NCBI RefSeq assembly: GCF_900699785.1
Contig: NZ_LR535679.1
Location: forward strand, 310,001-374,000
Reading direction: 5' to 3'
DNA from: Campylobacter showae
Lineage (GTDB): Bacteria; Campylobacterota; Campylobacteria; Campylobacterales; Campylobacteraceae
Length of the DNA stretch: 64,000 nucleotides
The notes below the pieces were generated by a model. The model worked only from the letters and a program-made list of their open reading frames with translations, was not told the origin of the DNA and searched no databases. This document shows, one piece after another, positions 39,890 through 49,779 of the stretch; within the stretch, counting starts at the first letter, position 1, and each line of letters opens with the position of its first letter. A program made the position numbers and the translations under genes.

Positions 39890-40150
39890 ATGGCTGAAAA
39901 AAGAAAATATTCACGCAAATACTGCAAATTTACAGAGGCAAAGATAGATTTTATCGACTACAAGGACACTTCGCTTTTGAAGTACTGCTTGTCAGAGAGA
40001 TTTAAAATCATGCCAAGACGCCTAACCGGCACTTCTAAAAAGTACCAAGAGATGGTAGAAAAGGCTATCAAGCGTGCTCGCCAAGCAGCTTTGATACCTT
40101 ACGTAGTCGATCGCGACGACGTAGTAACTAATCCTTTTGAAGGACTATAA
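39890..40150 (+). CDS. rpsR: 30S ribosomal protein S18
   Basis: bS18 is the partner of bS6. The 86-residue protein has [20 protein letters not shown] and [19 protein letters not shown], typical of S18. No cysteine set of the CxxC kind remains, so it is the non-zinc form. It ends the operon, followed by a terminator. Confidence 0.96.
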   Translation: MAEKRKYSRKYCKFTEAKIDFIDYKDTSLLKYCLSERFKIMPRRLTGTSKKYQEMVEKAIKRARQAALIPYVVDRDDVVTNPFEGL

Positions 40151-40155
40151 TTTTT

Positions 40156-40186
40156 AAGCCCTTTTTAGGGCTTATCTTTTCTTTTC
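40156..40186 (+). terminator. Terminator of the rpsF-ssb-rpsR operon
   Basis: AAGCCC (40156-40161) pairs with GGGCTT (40168-40173), followed by ATCTTTTCTTTT. Confidence 0.8.
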
Positions 40187-40604
40187 AAATTTTCTAAATT
40201 TTACACTCTTCGCTTTTCTCAGGCTCAATTCCAATACAAATATTTTTACTTAAAATAAGTATAGTGGTATTGGCACTAACGAGATTAAATTTTATAACTT
40301 AGCATCATAAACCCACACAGAAAACATCATATGCTAAATTTTAGATCGATTGATGGCACATATTTTATAAATTCATACCAAAGTAGCATATGTTGCAAGA
40401 TTATGCATACGGAATGCAAGAATGTTGTTTGCAAATTTGAAGTATCGAGATCCAAGCTAATTTATATAAATAAATCAGTGCTCAAATTTTATGGGTAACC
40501 AAAAATTTATACACCCTATCCAGCCGATTTTAGATACTTATCATATTAAAAAAGAATTTCAAAACATAAAATTTATTCAAATAAATTTAAGGATATTAAA
40601 GTAG
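40187..40604. other. A/T-rich spacer with dyads, no gene
   Basis: Between rpsR and lon lies A/T-rich sequence poorer in G and C than its neighbours. It holds CCAATAC (40231) pairing with GTATTGG (40267-40273) around an inner ACTTAAAATAAGT palindrome, and two similar AGCATATG-type words near 40330 and 40385. No open frame is supportable. It could be a small RNA or the remains of a gene. Confidence 0.45.
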
Positions 40605-40634
40605 AAATTTAGCCCCGTGATCGAGGCCAAATTT
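40595..40634 (-). terminator. Hairpin after lon
   Basis: On the minus strand AAATTTGGCCTC (plus 40634-40623) pairs with GGGGCTAAATTT (plus 40616-40605), 12 pairs including two G-U, around a 6-base loop, then TCTACTTTAAT. It lies 15 bases past the lon stop. Again the outer arms are AAATTT. Confidence 0.6.
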
Positions 40635-40649
40635 AATCAAATTTTGTAG

Positions 40650-43076
40650 TTATTTTGCGACGAACGCATTTTTTAGAACATCTTCGATGACGTCCACAGG
40701 GATGATTTGCATATCGTTTTTGACGTCTTGCGGGATGTCGCCCAGATCTCGTTCATAGTTTTTGCGCGGTATCAGAGCGGTTTTGATGCCGGCCTTATGC
40801 GCGGCAATGAGCTTTTCTTTTAGCCCGCCGATAGGTAGCACGCGGCCGCTGAGCGTAATCTCGCCCGTCATCGCCACGTCGCTTCGCACTTTTGTATCCG
40901 TTAGGATCGAAGCAATCGCCGTCACCATCGTGATACCGGCACTCGGACCGTCTTTTGGCGTAGCACCCTCAGGTACGTGGATGTGCAGATCGTAGCGACG
41001 ATACACTTCGCTAGGGCTCGGCTCTTTTTTTACGCCGTCTTTGACGTCATCAGGCAAGCCCGGGATGATTTTGGCCGGTACTTTTATCTTTTTTGCATCG
41101 ATCAGTACTTTAACGAGACTAAATGCTATATACGCGCTCTCCTTCATCACGTCGCCCAAAGACCCGGTTATCTGCAGGCCGCCCTTGCCCTGTATGCGTA
41201 TGGCTTCGATCTTTAGCACGTCGCCGCCCACGCTCGTCCACGCCAGCCCGTTTACTTGACCGATCTGCGGCTTTTTATCGGCGTGCTCGATCTCAAAGAC
41301 CTTTTTTTCTAAAAATTCGTTCAAATTTTTAGTCGTCACGGTTATCTTTTGTGCTTCGCCCCCCAGCAGCCTTTTTGCCGCCTTTCTAAAGATATCGGCC
41401 AGTCGGCGGCGCAGGTTTCGCACCCCGCTTTCTCGTGTGTAGTCTGAGATGATGAGGCTTAGCACGTCTTTGCCTAGGGTCACTTCGCCGGGCTTTAGGC
41501 CGTGCTTTTTGAGCTCTTGGGGGATTAGATATTTTTTAGCGATCTCAAATTTTTCCTGCGGGGTGTATGAGCTAAGCTCGATAAACTCCATCCTATCGCG
41601 AAGCGCGGGCGGTATGGCGCTCACGTCGTTTGCCGTCGCGACGAAAACTACCTTACTCAGATCGATATTAAAATTTAAATAATAATCCCTAAATTTGTTA
41701 TTTTGCTCAGGATCCAGGATCTCCAGCAGTACCGCCGTCGGATCGCCGCGAAAGCTCCTGCCGACCTTGTCGATCTCGTCTAGCACCACGACGGGATTCA
41801 TCTGCCTTGCTTCGATTAGCCCCTGCACGATACGGCCCGGCATCGCGCCTATGTAGGTGCGGCGATGTCCGCGCAGCTCGTTTACGTCCTCAAGACCACC
41901 CAAAGCCACGCGCACTAGCTCGCGCTTTAGCGCCTTTGCGATGGAGTTTGCCAGACTCGTTTTACCAACGCCCGGAGGCCCCGCAAAGCACAAGATCGCA
42001 CCGTTGTTTACCTTGCCCGCTACGCCTCGCAGTTGCAAAAGCTCGCGCAGAGCAAAATACTCCTCTATCCTATCCTTTGGCCTCTCAAGCCCGTAGTGAT
42101 CGGCATTTAACTGCTTTGCAACCTCTTGCACGCTTAGTTTTTTGTTGGCCAGGTTTTCAAACGGCACCTCCACGACCCAGTCGAGGTAGCTTTGCGTCGT
42201 GTTGGCGTCGGCGGAGTCCGGATGCATGCGCGATAGTTTGTCGATTTGCTTTTTTATCTCCTTATACGCGTCCTCGCCCATAAATTTTTTCTTAGCTTCC
42301 AGCTTCTTGCGGTACTCCTCGATCTCCTCTTCGCGGCTCGTATCGGAGCCGAGCTCTTGCTGGATCTGCTTTAGCTGCTCTTTTAGAAAATACTCCTTAT
42401 TTACCTTATCGATCCTTGAGTGGACTTTGTTTTTTATCTCGCGCTGAAGCTTGTTCGCCTCGATTTCCTCGATGACGTAGTCGATGAGTTTTAGTAGCTT
42501 TTGCTCCAAATTTTCCTCGATAAAAAACTCGTACGCCGTCTTTTTCTTTAGCCTTAGTGAGCTTAAAATCAGATCGCAAACGCGGCTAGGTTCGGCGCTC
42601 TCCTCTATAGTTTTTAAAAGATCGGGCGGGAAAAAGTGGCTAAGCGCGGCCAGATCTCGCACCTTTTCGCGAAGTACGGTTAGTAGCGCGTCACTTTTGG
42701 TGTTTTCGGGTCTTTTTTCATGTAGTACGTCTACGATGGCTTGCAGCGGCTTTGAGGATACTTTTGAGACTATGCGTCCCTTGCTCGTTCCTTGAAATAA
42801 AATTTTTACTCTACCGTCCGGTAGCGGTACTCGCCTCATCACGGTGCCGATGACGCCTGCGTCGTAGATAGAGTCAAATTCTCGTGCGCCTTCGTTTTGC
42901 GCTTTCGTCGGTACGACTAGGATGGGACTCTGCGACTCGAGAGCCAAATTTAGCGCTTCGATATTTTCCTCGTCGCTCAAAAAAAGCGGCGTGATCATAA
43001 AAGGATATAAAAATAGCTCGTCCTCCACGATGACGGGTAGCTGCGCCGGGAACATTTTTGATTCGTAAATTTGCAA
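40650..43076 (-). CDS. lon: ATP-dependent protease Lon
   Basis: Lon degrades misfolded and regulatory proteins. The 808-residue protein has the N-terminal substrate domain, the AAA+ core with Walker A GPPGVGKT (about 363-370) and [10 protein letters not shown], and the protease domain with the catalytic pair Ser712 (DGPSAGIT) and Lys755 ([10 protein letters not shown]), spaced 43 residues as in E. coli Lon. Translation starts with TTG at 43076: AGGAG lies six bases upstream, whereas the first ATG, seven codons later, has no such site. bamD lies nine bases upstream on the same strand, so lon may be cotranscribed with it. Confidence 0.95.
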   Translation of the reverse strand: MQIYESKMFPAQLPVIVEDELFLYPFMITPLFLSDEENIEALNLALESQSPILVVPTKAQNEGAREFDSIYDAGVIGTVMRRVPLPDGRVKILFQGTSKGRIVSKVSSKPLQAIVDVLHEKRPENTKSDALLTVLREKVRDLAALSHFFPPDLLKTIEESAEPSRVCDLILSSLRLKKKTAYEFFIEENLEQKLLKLIDYVIEEIEANKLQREIKNKVHSRIDKVNKEYFLKEQLKQIQQELGSDTSREEEIEEYRKKLEAKKKFMGEDAYKEIKKQIDKLSRMHPDSADANTTQSYLDWVVEVPFENLANKKLSVQEVAKQLNADHYGLERPKDRIEEYFALRELLQLRGVAGKVNNGAILCFAGPPGVGKTSLANSIAKALKRELVRVALGGLEDVNELRGHRRTYIGAMPGRIVQGLIEARQMNPVVVLDEIDKVGRSFRGDPTAVLLEILDPEQNNKFRDYYLNFNIDLSKVVFVATANDVSAIPPALRDRMEFIELSSYTPQEKFEIAKKYLIPQELKKHGLKPGEVTLGKDVLSLIISDYTRESGVRNLRRRLADIFRKAAKRLLGGEAQKITVTTKNLNEFLEKKVFEIEHADKKPQIGQVNGLAWTSVGGDVLKIEAIRIQGKGGLQITGSLGDVMKESAYIAFSLVKVLIDAKKIKVPAKIIPGLPDDVKDGVKKEPSPSEVYRRYDLHIHVPEGATPKDGPSAGITMVTAIASILTDTKVRSDVAMTGEITLSGRVLPIGGLKEKLIAAHKAGIKTALIPRKNYERDLGDIPQDVKNDMQIIPVDVIEDVLKNAFVAK

Positions 43077-43085
43077 ATTTAGCTC

Positions 43086-43733
43086 CTATTCAAACATTTT
43101 TCTATACCAAGGAAGCTGCGGAAGCACGATATTTGCGTCGTTTAGCGGCGATGCTTGCACCTTTTCTTTATAAATTTGCGCCGACTCATCCCTGCCAGTG
43201 CGCTCATACAGATCGGCTATCTGCACGTCTAGGTTGTAGATTGCGAGCTTAAATTTAACCAGCATAGTTTCTATCAGCGGGCGATACTGGGTGTTTGGAT
43301 AGATGTAGAGAAATTTTTCTATCTCGGCGATGCTGTCTTGCATTAGCTTTTGGTTTCGATTGGGCTGCGAGAATGAATCAAAATTCGCCTTTATCTTTAG
43401 ATACTGCGCAAATTCGCTCCTAGGGCCGCTATCGCCGTATCTTTTAAGGTATTCGTCTAGGTAAAAATTCGCCATCAAGTACTCTTCGTCGTTGGCGTGA
43501 GCTTGGGCTAGGATTAGTAGCATTTGCTCCAAAAGCGGACTAGCTACGTGCTCGCTAGACATCGCCGTGTAGTGTTTGTCGGCGCTTTCTAGGTCGCGAT
43601 TTTTGATATCGCCGATGATCTCGGAATACCACTGATCCGGCGTTAGATTATAAAGTTCCGTGTATTTGTCGGCACAACCGCCGATTAAACAAACAAAAAA
43701 TACCGCAGATAAAAATTTGATCAAATTTTTCAT
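43086..43733 (-). CDS. bamD: Outer-membrane assembly lipoprotein BamD
   Basis: BamD is a TPR lipoprotein of the machine that inserts beta-barrel proteins into the outer membrane. The 215-residue protein has a lipoprotein signal (FVCLIGGC, lipidated Cys at about residue 20), then TPR helices: DLESADKHYTAMSSEHVASP, ANDEEYLMANFYLDEYLKRYGDSG, IEKFLYIYPNTQYRPLIETM. The order lon-bamD-fliW is the one I recall in C. jejuni (Cj1073c-Cj1075). The length is normal for the group. Confidence 0.92.
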   Translation of the reverse strand: MKNLIKFLSAVFFVCLIGGCADKYTELYNLTPDQWYSEIIGDIKNRDLESADKHYTAMSSEHVASPLLEQMLLILAQAHANDEEYLMANFYLDEYLKRYGDSGPRSEFAQYLKIKANFDSFSQPNRNQKLMQDSIAEIEKFLYIYPNTQYRPLIETMLVKFKLAIYNLDVQIADLYERTGRDESAQIYKEKVQASPLNDANIVLPQLPWYRKMFE

Positions 43734-43839
43734 ACGTTCCCTTAAATTTAAATTTTTTAAATGGGTTATTTTACCATTGTTTTTGTTGCTTTTTGGTAAA
43801 TTTTTGTTTTATTTATGCTTAAAAATAGAAAAATTTGGG

Positions 43840-43845
43840 TACAAT
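43840..43845 (+). promoter_or_regulatory. -10 box of fliW
   Basis: TACAAT after a run of T-rich periodic sequence (43770-43820), 38 bases before the fliW start. This is a typical Campylobacter sigma-70 promoter, divergent from bamD. Confidence 0.55.
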
Positions 43846-43882
43846 TCGCGTAAAAGGTAAATGTATAATTAAGGAGATGTAT

Positions 43883-44266
43883 ATGGTTTTTCAAGTCAAA
43901 AGTCCGATTTTAGGCTTTGAGCATATCAAAAGTTACGAACTAAAAGAGCTAGATCAATTTTTCGTAAAGCTTCAAAGCAAGGACGATGAGACGTCTTTTA
44001 CCGCGATAAACCCGTACGCCTTGAGAAATTACGAATTTGATATACCGACGTACTACCAGGAGCTGATGGACATAAACGACAAAAGCGAGCTAAGGATCTA
44101 CAACATCATGGTCGTAAGCACCCCAATCGAGACCTCGACGGTAAATTTCATCGCTCCTATCGTTTGCAATATGACAAACATGACACTCTCTCAAATAGTG
44201 CTTGACGCGTGGGCATATCCGATGTATAAACAGGCCGAAAAAATTTCGGATTTTATAGAAAAATAA
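43883..44266 (+). CDS. fliW: Flagellar assembly factor FliW
   Basis: FliW binds flagellin and the regulator CsrA; free FliW sequesters CsrA and so relieves repression of flaA mRNA. The 127-residue protein begins [20 protein letters not shown] and contains [24 protein letters not shown] and [22 protein letters not shown], both characteristic. The start is ATG 43883, seven bases after AAGGAG (43871-43876); an ATG six bases earlier overlaps that site and is unlikely. It is followed by 29 bases and then the large exported-protein gene. Confidence 0.92.
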   Translation: MVFQVKSPILGFEHIKSYELKELDQFFVKLQSKDDETSFTAINPYALRNYEFDIPTYYQELMDINDKSELRIYNIMVVSTPIETSTVNFIAPIVCNMTNMTLSQIVLDAWAYPMYKQAEKISDFIEK

Positions 44267-44295
44267 ATTGCTTCTCAGCAAGAGGAAAAATTGAA

Positions 44296-47200
44296 ATGAA
44301 AAACATTAAATTTGCGCTAATTGCGCTTGTGACTTTATCTAGCGGACTTTTTGCCTTTGAGCATGACGGACTGGAACACCCAATAGTATGGAAACAAACC
44401 GGCGCCACTAACGATATCGGAGTATATACAGACATAAAAGAGGGTATGGTAAGAAGGTCTATAGTAGGCAAAGACGGCAAAGAAATGAAACGCATATACG
44501 GCGATATGGATATCATAGGCGCAACCATATCCGTACCGACAAACGGCGGATACAATTATGTGCCGGTAACTGGTACATTATGGAAGGGAACGCTTACTAA
44601 TATTAAGGGTATTGACGATGCAAACTATAGATCGCAATGCACGCAATGGGACAGAAATAATGGTAAATGTACTTTAGACTATTTTAACTCGTCCTATTCT
44701 ACCTTTGATTTTTCAAACAAGCCTACCGAACTAGAAAGAAATCACATAGATGGCAGTAAAGTTATATATGCTAGGCTTTACTGGGCGGGCGGTCTCTCAA
44801 ATCCATGGAATGACCATCCGGCAAGTAACGTTGCAGGACTCAGAAATAAATATCTAAATGGAATTAGCGGCTTTAAATATGTAAGATTTGGTACGCCAGA
44901 CGGAAAAATGCACCGCCTTACCGCAAATCCGGGAGATGTTTATTGGTGGGGAGCTTATGCATGGTACAATACTGCTTATCAAGGCGGAATGTATTTCATG
45001 TACCAAGCTAGCGTCGATGTAACTGATCTTGTTAAAGCAAGCCTAACAAAAGACAAAAGAACCTTTAGCGCCGGAGGCATAAGAACGTCATCCAGCTTAG
45101 ATGACAACAACTGGATGTCGATGTACAGAGACGGCGACTTCAAATCAAGTAGATACTATTTGCCTCCACATTATGGAGGTTGGGCGCTTTTAATAGTTTA
45201 TGATTTTGGTGAAGACGAAAGTGAAAACATAAAACCAAAAAGCGTTAATATTTATGATGGACTTAGAGTTTTAGATCCGTCGGTTAGAACCAATCCAGGC
45301 TCCGTAAGCAAAAATTTGGAATTAAAATTTGAGGGATTCTATACCCCACCTAGTGGCAATGTGAATTCAACTCTTGCCGTTATGAGCTTTGGCGGTAAAT
45401 ACGAAACCGGAAGCGAAGATATACAAGTTTGGGACAAGAATAATAGGAGATATGAATCCGTCACCTCCGGTCAAAATGGAAGCGGAAAACAGTTTAACAG
45501 CACTATAACAAAATTTGGATCAAATATTAACTCTGGAAAAACATACAATAACCAAATGGATTTGGATGTTTTTGACATCAGCGGAAAAATAGGAAACGCA
45601 CAAACTGACGCCTGGATAAACTTAATAGCAAAATCTGAGTGGAACAGCGGCATATTGTACTCCGAAAGAGCAAACGTCGGCTTGGTGGCTTTTTCTACTG
45701 AGCTTTATTCTCCAGAGGTATGCTATGAAGAAACTTTGTTTACAAAAGGCAAAGATGCTCCAGATAGCGAATTTAGAGAAGTAAGTACAAACAAAAACTC
45801 GTATACCAAGGTGGAAAAAGACAGTATACTAAGAGCACAAATTGCAATAAAAAACAAAGGAAACGAGTCGGCCCAGAAACTAACGCTCACCTCAAGCCTA
45901 GAGCAAAAAGGCTCCGAGTATAAGCCAAATACCACATATATAGTAACAAGCGAGCCTATAACTACGACAAAATTTAAAGTAGGCCCACACAATCCAGACA
46001 ACACAGCCTTTCAAACATCGTCTAAAAACCTACTTACTTTTGCTCTCGGAAGCGGGGCGGGTCATATAGGCAGCGCAAATCAAGGCGGTACGATAGATCA
46101 AACAAATCAAGCCTTTATACAATACGATGCAACCTTAAAACAAATAGAAAAATTTCAAGCAAACATATACAGAGCATCCTTTACTAACACAGCTTTAAAT
46201 TTAAGCTTTGAAGGAAAAATAAAAAGATGCGACAATAAAGAATACTATCTTAGCGTCATAGACGTACCTGACGTTAACAACTTTAGAGCTGTAAATAAGA
46301 ACTTTACCAAGGACGGAGATTCGCAAAATCTTTATACTCAAATAGCCAACCGCAAATTTGACATAAAAATAGCCCATTTTGGTAAAGAGACGGCATCTGG
46401 CAATCAGCTATCTAAAACAAATATCGATACAACGGTAGGAGTAGATATAGTAACCACTTGCGCTGCAGGCGGCGTTTCGGTAACACAGCCAATGCAAGTA
46501 GAATTTAAAAAAGGAGAAAACGGTAAGTCTATAGTGGAACTCAAAGACGTACTAATAGAAAAGGCTTATTCAAATTTATACGTACGACTATCTTTTAAAG
46601 ACCCGATATCCAACCAAATCAAAACTAGTTGCGCCTCCGATACGTTTACCGTTAGGCCTAAAGAGTTTAAAATTTATGATACTTCATCAAAAAATATAGT
46701 AAATAACCTTAATTTAATCGGGGGAAGAAAATATCCTAATTTTAGCGCCTTGGCTACAAATGATACAGGCAAACAAGCCGGCGGCTATACAACCATGCTT
46801 CCGGACAGCACAGGCACAAGCTATGCCAGATTTGAACCGACGATACCGCCGACTTGCACTGCCGTTACAAGCCTGCCGATTACTTGGTTTATGACTAAAT
46901 TTACAGATGGTGTAGCTAAGCTTGAAAGATATCATGAGGGTGCAACCGCTATCAAAGATAATAGGGACTTCGTATATAATGAAGTAGGCAATGCGAAGCT
47001 AGTAATACTTGATAACAAATGGACTACGGCAAGCAACGACCAAGCAAATAGCGACTGCATAGCAAATAGCCATAGCAATACCGAATCCAACGGAAAAGTC
47101 GGTTGTAATATCAGATCAGAATTCGACTTTACATTTGACCCACAAGATATCCATATCGACAGCCTCAGGATAAGCGGCTTTAACGGCGGTCCTATGAGCT

Positions 47201-48210
47201 ATATGTCAAATGACATAGCAATGCCCGCAATAGCTACATTTAATGTACAAGCCAGGCTAGGAGATGCCTCGCGCACTATAGCAAGGATGTATACGGCGGG
47301 TTGTTATTCTAAAGATACGCAGTTTACAATGGGAGTAGATACGGGCATAGCTGACCTAAACGATCGAAATAACGTCAAAACTCCGCTACCTGCCGCCGCA
47401 AGTGCTCGGATTTTATTTTTTAACGATGGCGACAATCCGCAAGTAGTAAAAAGAGATGGCGCAAATAATAACTCGGGAGTCTATAACGTACCTAGTAATG
47501 CATTTACAAATGGTCAATTGATAGGCGGGCAAGTTAAATTTAATTTCGCTAGAGTAGTAACGGATCCGATAAATCCATTTACCGTAAATAGCAATATATT
47601 TACCTTCACAAATGTAAGGGAGCAAGTAAATACCGCTGCCGTGCCTAATACCTATGTCAAACCGCTAGCAGCCAATGAGACGGCTACTCAGTTCTACTAC
47701 GGAATGGTATATGCGCCGTACTATGAAGGCCCTAGACGAGGCTTTAATGCCAATGTATATTTTGGCGTGTATTGCAATGCGTGCGATAAAACTATCTACA
47801 CATTAGCAAACGGTCAGACATTGCCATCCGTCACAAACTGGTTTACAAACGAATCCCATATCGATAACACGTATGGACAAGTAAACGCATATGTTCAGAG
47901 TTCAGGTGCCGGCACTGTTACCATAACGCCTCAAACCATAGCAAATGGCGTTCAGATTTTAACCCTATCTGATACCCAAGCCGAGCTTGTGGATATAGAT
48001 ATGCAGGCGTCAAGTTGGCTCATCTACAACAAAACAAATGCAGCTGCGACGGTTAATAGATTTCAAGTAAATTTCTTCGATAGGCCTAGATGGGGCGGTC
48101 AAGCCCTGGGACAAAAAGGAGATAATCTTAATGGCCCCGGCAATGTACTAGATACTGAAGACGGTTCGTTAAATTACTCCATAAAGACCAATAAAAGGTC
48201 GGATTGGTAA
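44296..48210 (+). CDS. Large exported protein, MshQ/PilY1-like candidate pilus-associated adhesin
   Basis: This 1304-residue protein has a signal peptide (MKNIKFALIALVTLSSGLFA) and no later membrane helix. The first third resembles DUF11/DUF3344-type surface domains: ARLYWAGGLSNPW near residue 159, a VDVTDLVKA segment near 240, HYGGWALLIVYDFGEDES near 291-306 and NIYDGLRVL near 318. A strand-rich middle follows (KVEKDSILRAQIAIKNKGNES). The last third, including FYYGMVYAPYYEGPRRG and NANVYFGVYCNACD near 1135-1165, has the look of the C-terminal region of MSHA protein MshQ (DUF6701), though similarity by eye is weak. Cys residues occur in separated pairs. Three prepilin genes follow at once, so a role at a pilus or pseudopilus tip is the best inference. 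It is A/T-richer than its neighbours. Confidence 0.6.
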   Translation: MKNIKFALIALVTLSSGLFAFEHDGLEHPIVWKQTGATNDIGVYTDIKEGMVRRSIVGKDGKEMKRIYGDMDIIGATISVPTNGGYNYVPVTGTLWKGTLTNIKGIDDANYRSQCTQWDRNNGKCTLDYFNSSYSTFDFSNKPTELERNHIDGSKVIYARLYWAGGLSNPWNDHPASNVAGLRNKYLNGISGFKYVRFGTPDGKMHRLTANPGDVYWWGAYAWYNTAYQGGMYFMYQASVDVTDLVKASLTKDKRTFSAGGIRTSSSLDDNNWMSMYRDGDFKSSRYYLPPHYGGWALLIVYDFGEDESENIKPKSVNIYDGLRVLDPSVRTNPGSVSKNLELKFEGFYTPPSGNVNSTLAVMSFGGKYETGSEDIQVWDKNNRRYESVTSGQNGSGKQFNSTITKFGSNINSGKTYNNQMDLDVFDISGKIGNAQTDAWINLIAKSEWNSGILYSERANVGLVAFSTELYSPEVCYEETLFTKGKDAPDSEFREVSTNKNSYTKVEKDSILRAQIAIKNKGNESAQKLTLTSSLEQKGSEYKPNTTYIVTSEPITTTKFKVGPHNPDNTAFQTSSKNLLTFALGSGAGHIGSANQGGTIDQTNQAFIQYDATLKQIEKFQANIYRASFTNTALNLSFEGKIKRCDNKEYYLSVIDVPDVNNFRAVNKNFTKDGDSQNLYTQIANRKFDIKIAHFGKETASGNQLSKTNIDTTVGVDIVTTCAAGGVSVTQPMQVEFKKGENGKSIVELKDVLIEKAYSNLYVRLSFKDPISNQIKTSCASDTFTVRPKEFKIYDTSSKNIVNNLNLIGGRKYPNFSALATNDTGKQAGGYTTMLPDSTGTSYARFEPTIPPTCTAVTSLPITWFMTKFTDGVAKLERYHEGATAIKDNRDFVYNEVGNAKLVILDNKWTTASNDQANSDCIANSHSNTESNGKVGCNIRSEFDFTFDPQDIHIDSLRISGFNGGPMSYMSNDIAMPAIATFNVQARLGDASRTIARMYTAGCYSKDTQFTMGVDTGIADLNDRNNVKTPLPAAASARILFFNDGDNPQVVKRDGANNNSGVYNVPSNAFTNGQLIGGQVKFNFARVVTDPINPFTVNSNIFTFTNVREQVNTAAVPNTYVKPLAANETATQFYYGMVYAPYYEGPRRGFNANVYFGVYCNACDKTIYTLANGQTLPSVTNWFTNESHIDNTYGQVNAYVQSSGAGTVTITPQTIANGVQILTLSDTQAELVDIDMQASSWLIYNKTNAAATVNRFQVNFFDRPRWGGQALGQKGDNLNGPGNVLDTEDGSLNYSIKTNKRSDW

Positions 48211-48213
48211 AAC

Positions 48214-48852
48214 ATGAGAAGAGGCTTTTCGCTAATAGAATTAATTTTATCTATAGTCGTAGTTGGGATATCTGTAATAGCTATCCCAAAAGTTTTATCG
48301 CAGACGACAAGCAATAATCAACGCGGATTAATGCAGCAAAGCGTAATGGATACCAAAACAAGAATGGCGCTAGTATTAAAATCACCCTATGCTTGCGTAG
48401 GCAACTTATTGTCTATTACTAGTGACAAAACTCCTATTTTTGGCAATACGGTCGGGATACCGGGCAATAATTTTTATACCATAAACGGCATCGTAGCAGA
48501 TGTAGGCACTAGACGCCAATTTGGAAACTACAAAACAAACGCAGCTATAGCCCCTCAACCATGCACTGATCCAAATGATGTAAGCGTAAATTCATTTAAT
48601 ACCAATGTAGACGGCGTAGAACCGATCAAAATACAAACATCTCAGCTATACGGTAGCCGAGATAACATAATTAGCTCAACCATCAACACGACAACACAAC
48701 AAAGAGACATGCAAGGTGCGGCAGATAGTGATATAACCGAGATAATTATGACTACCACGACGGCTATGGGCAACGATATTCAAAATATAATCTTAAGAGC
48801 ATATGCTGCAAATATAGGCGATAGTCCCAACATACTATCAAGGTCTTGGTGA
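48214..48852 (+). CDS. Prepilin-like protein 1 (MshD/PilV/GspI-type candidate)
   Basis: This 212-residue protein starts MRRGFSLIELILSIVVVGIS, a type III signal: basic leader, Gly before the cleavage site, Phe+1 and Glu+5, then a hydrophobic helix. The body has two cysteines (AC in YACVGNLL and in QPCTDPND) and an open polar C-terminus. It starts three bases after the stop of the large exported protein and ends six bases before the next prepilin gene. Minor-pilin type cannot be fixed by eye; the place in the cluster suggests a PilV/MshD-like role. Confidence 0.8.
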   Translation: MRRGFSLIELILSIVVVGISVIAIPKVLSQTTSNNQRGLMQQSVMDTKTRMALVLKSPYACVGNLLSITSDKTPIFGNTVGIPGNNFYTINGIVADVGTRRQFGNYKTNAAIAPQPCTDPNDVSVNSFNTNVDGVEPIKIQTSQLYGSRDNIISSTINTTTQQRDMQGAADSDITEIIMTTTTAMGNDIQNIILRAYAANIGDSPNILSRSW

Positions 48853-48858
48853 TATGAT

Positions 48859-49779
48859 ATGAAAAAAGCCTTTACATTGATAGAGCTTATTCTTGTAATA
48901 GTTATATTGGGAATATTGTCTTTTGCGGGTATTAATATAATAAAAAATTTGTATGAAAACTATCTACAAGCAAGATCCGTAAACACTCTAGAAACGCAAA
49001 CAGAACTTGTTTTAGAACAAATTTCAAAAAGACTTGCAGTTAGAGTAAAAGGCTCAACAATAGGAAGACAAGCATCTACTGGTAATTTCGTATCGACAAG
49101 AGATCCTGCCCTTAATGTCCAATATAACATATTAGAGTGGATAACATATAGCTACGAGAGCTTTCAAAACGGAGGTTGGAGCGGCTTTGTGGATTTAGAC
49201 GATCCCGCCACAGTAGCCAATGCCGCAAGAAATGGCGGAAATTTGGCAACTCATGGAAGCACGCTAAATAGTGCAAATTTAGATATATCTGATTTAACAA
49301 ACGGACGTGCTACGCTCAATAACAACCAAGTTGGATTATTTTTCAAAGGTCGACCAACTAACATAAATACCGACTTTGGATTTAATACTGCTACAAACCA
49401 AGCAAATGCGATAGCTATAGCTACGCAAAACGGAAATGATGTATTAACTATCGCCAACTATGCATCCACGGATATTTTTGAACAATATTATTTATTACAT
49501 ACCGCCTACGCAGTTGTTCCGACCGTTAGCCTTAATCCGGGCGGCACAAGCGGTACGGATCTTGATCTATGGCTACACTATAACTACAGACCGTGGGCCG
49601 GTCAGGACTACAATGACAATGGCACAAGCAGGGATTTGCTTGCCAGAAACGTGACTAGGTTTAACTTCACGGAAGACAATGGCGTCATAGTTATAAAACT
49701 ATGCATAAGAGACGCCGGAAGATCGTTGGGGCCGACTAGAGCCGAAACAACGGTGTGTAAAACAAAGGCGGTGTATTAA
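48859..49779 (+). CDS. Prepilin-like protein 2 (PilW/MshO/GspJ-type candidate)
   Basis: This 306-residue protein begins MKKAFTLIELILVIVILGIL, with Ala before the cleavage site, Phe+1 and Glu+5. The larger size and the fold rhythm (LETQTELVLEQISKRLAVRV after the helix, a long polar body, FTEDNGVIVIKLCIRDAG near the C-terminus) fit the GspJ/PilW/MshO class, the largest minor pilins. Two Cys lie near the end (KLCIRDAG, TTVCKTKA) and probably pair. It overlaps the next gene by one base (TAATG). Confidence 0.82.
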   Translation: MKKAFTLIELILVIVILGILSFAGINIIKNLYENYLQARSVNTLETQTELVLEQISKRLAVRVKGSTIGRQASTGNFVSTRDPALNVQYNILEWITYSYESFQNGGWSGFVDLDDPATVANAARNGGNLATHGSTLNSANLDISDLTNGRATLNNNQVGLFFKGRPTNINTDFGFNTATNQANAIAIATQNGNDVLTIANYASTDIFEQYYLLHTAYAVVPTVSLNPGGTSGTDLDLWLHYNYRPWAGQDYNDNGTSRDLLARNVTRFNFTEDNGVIVIKLCIRDAGRSLGPTRAETTVCKTKAVY

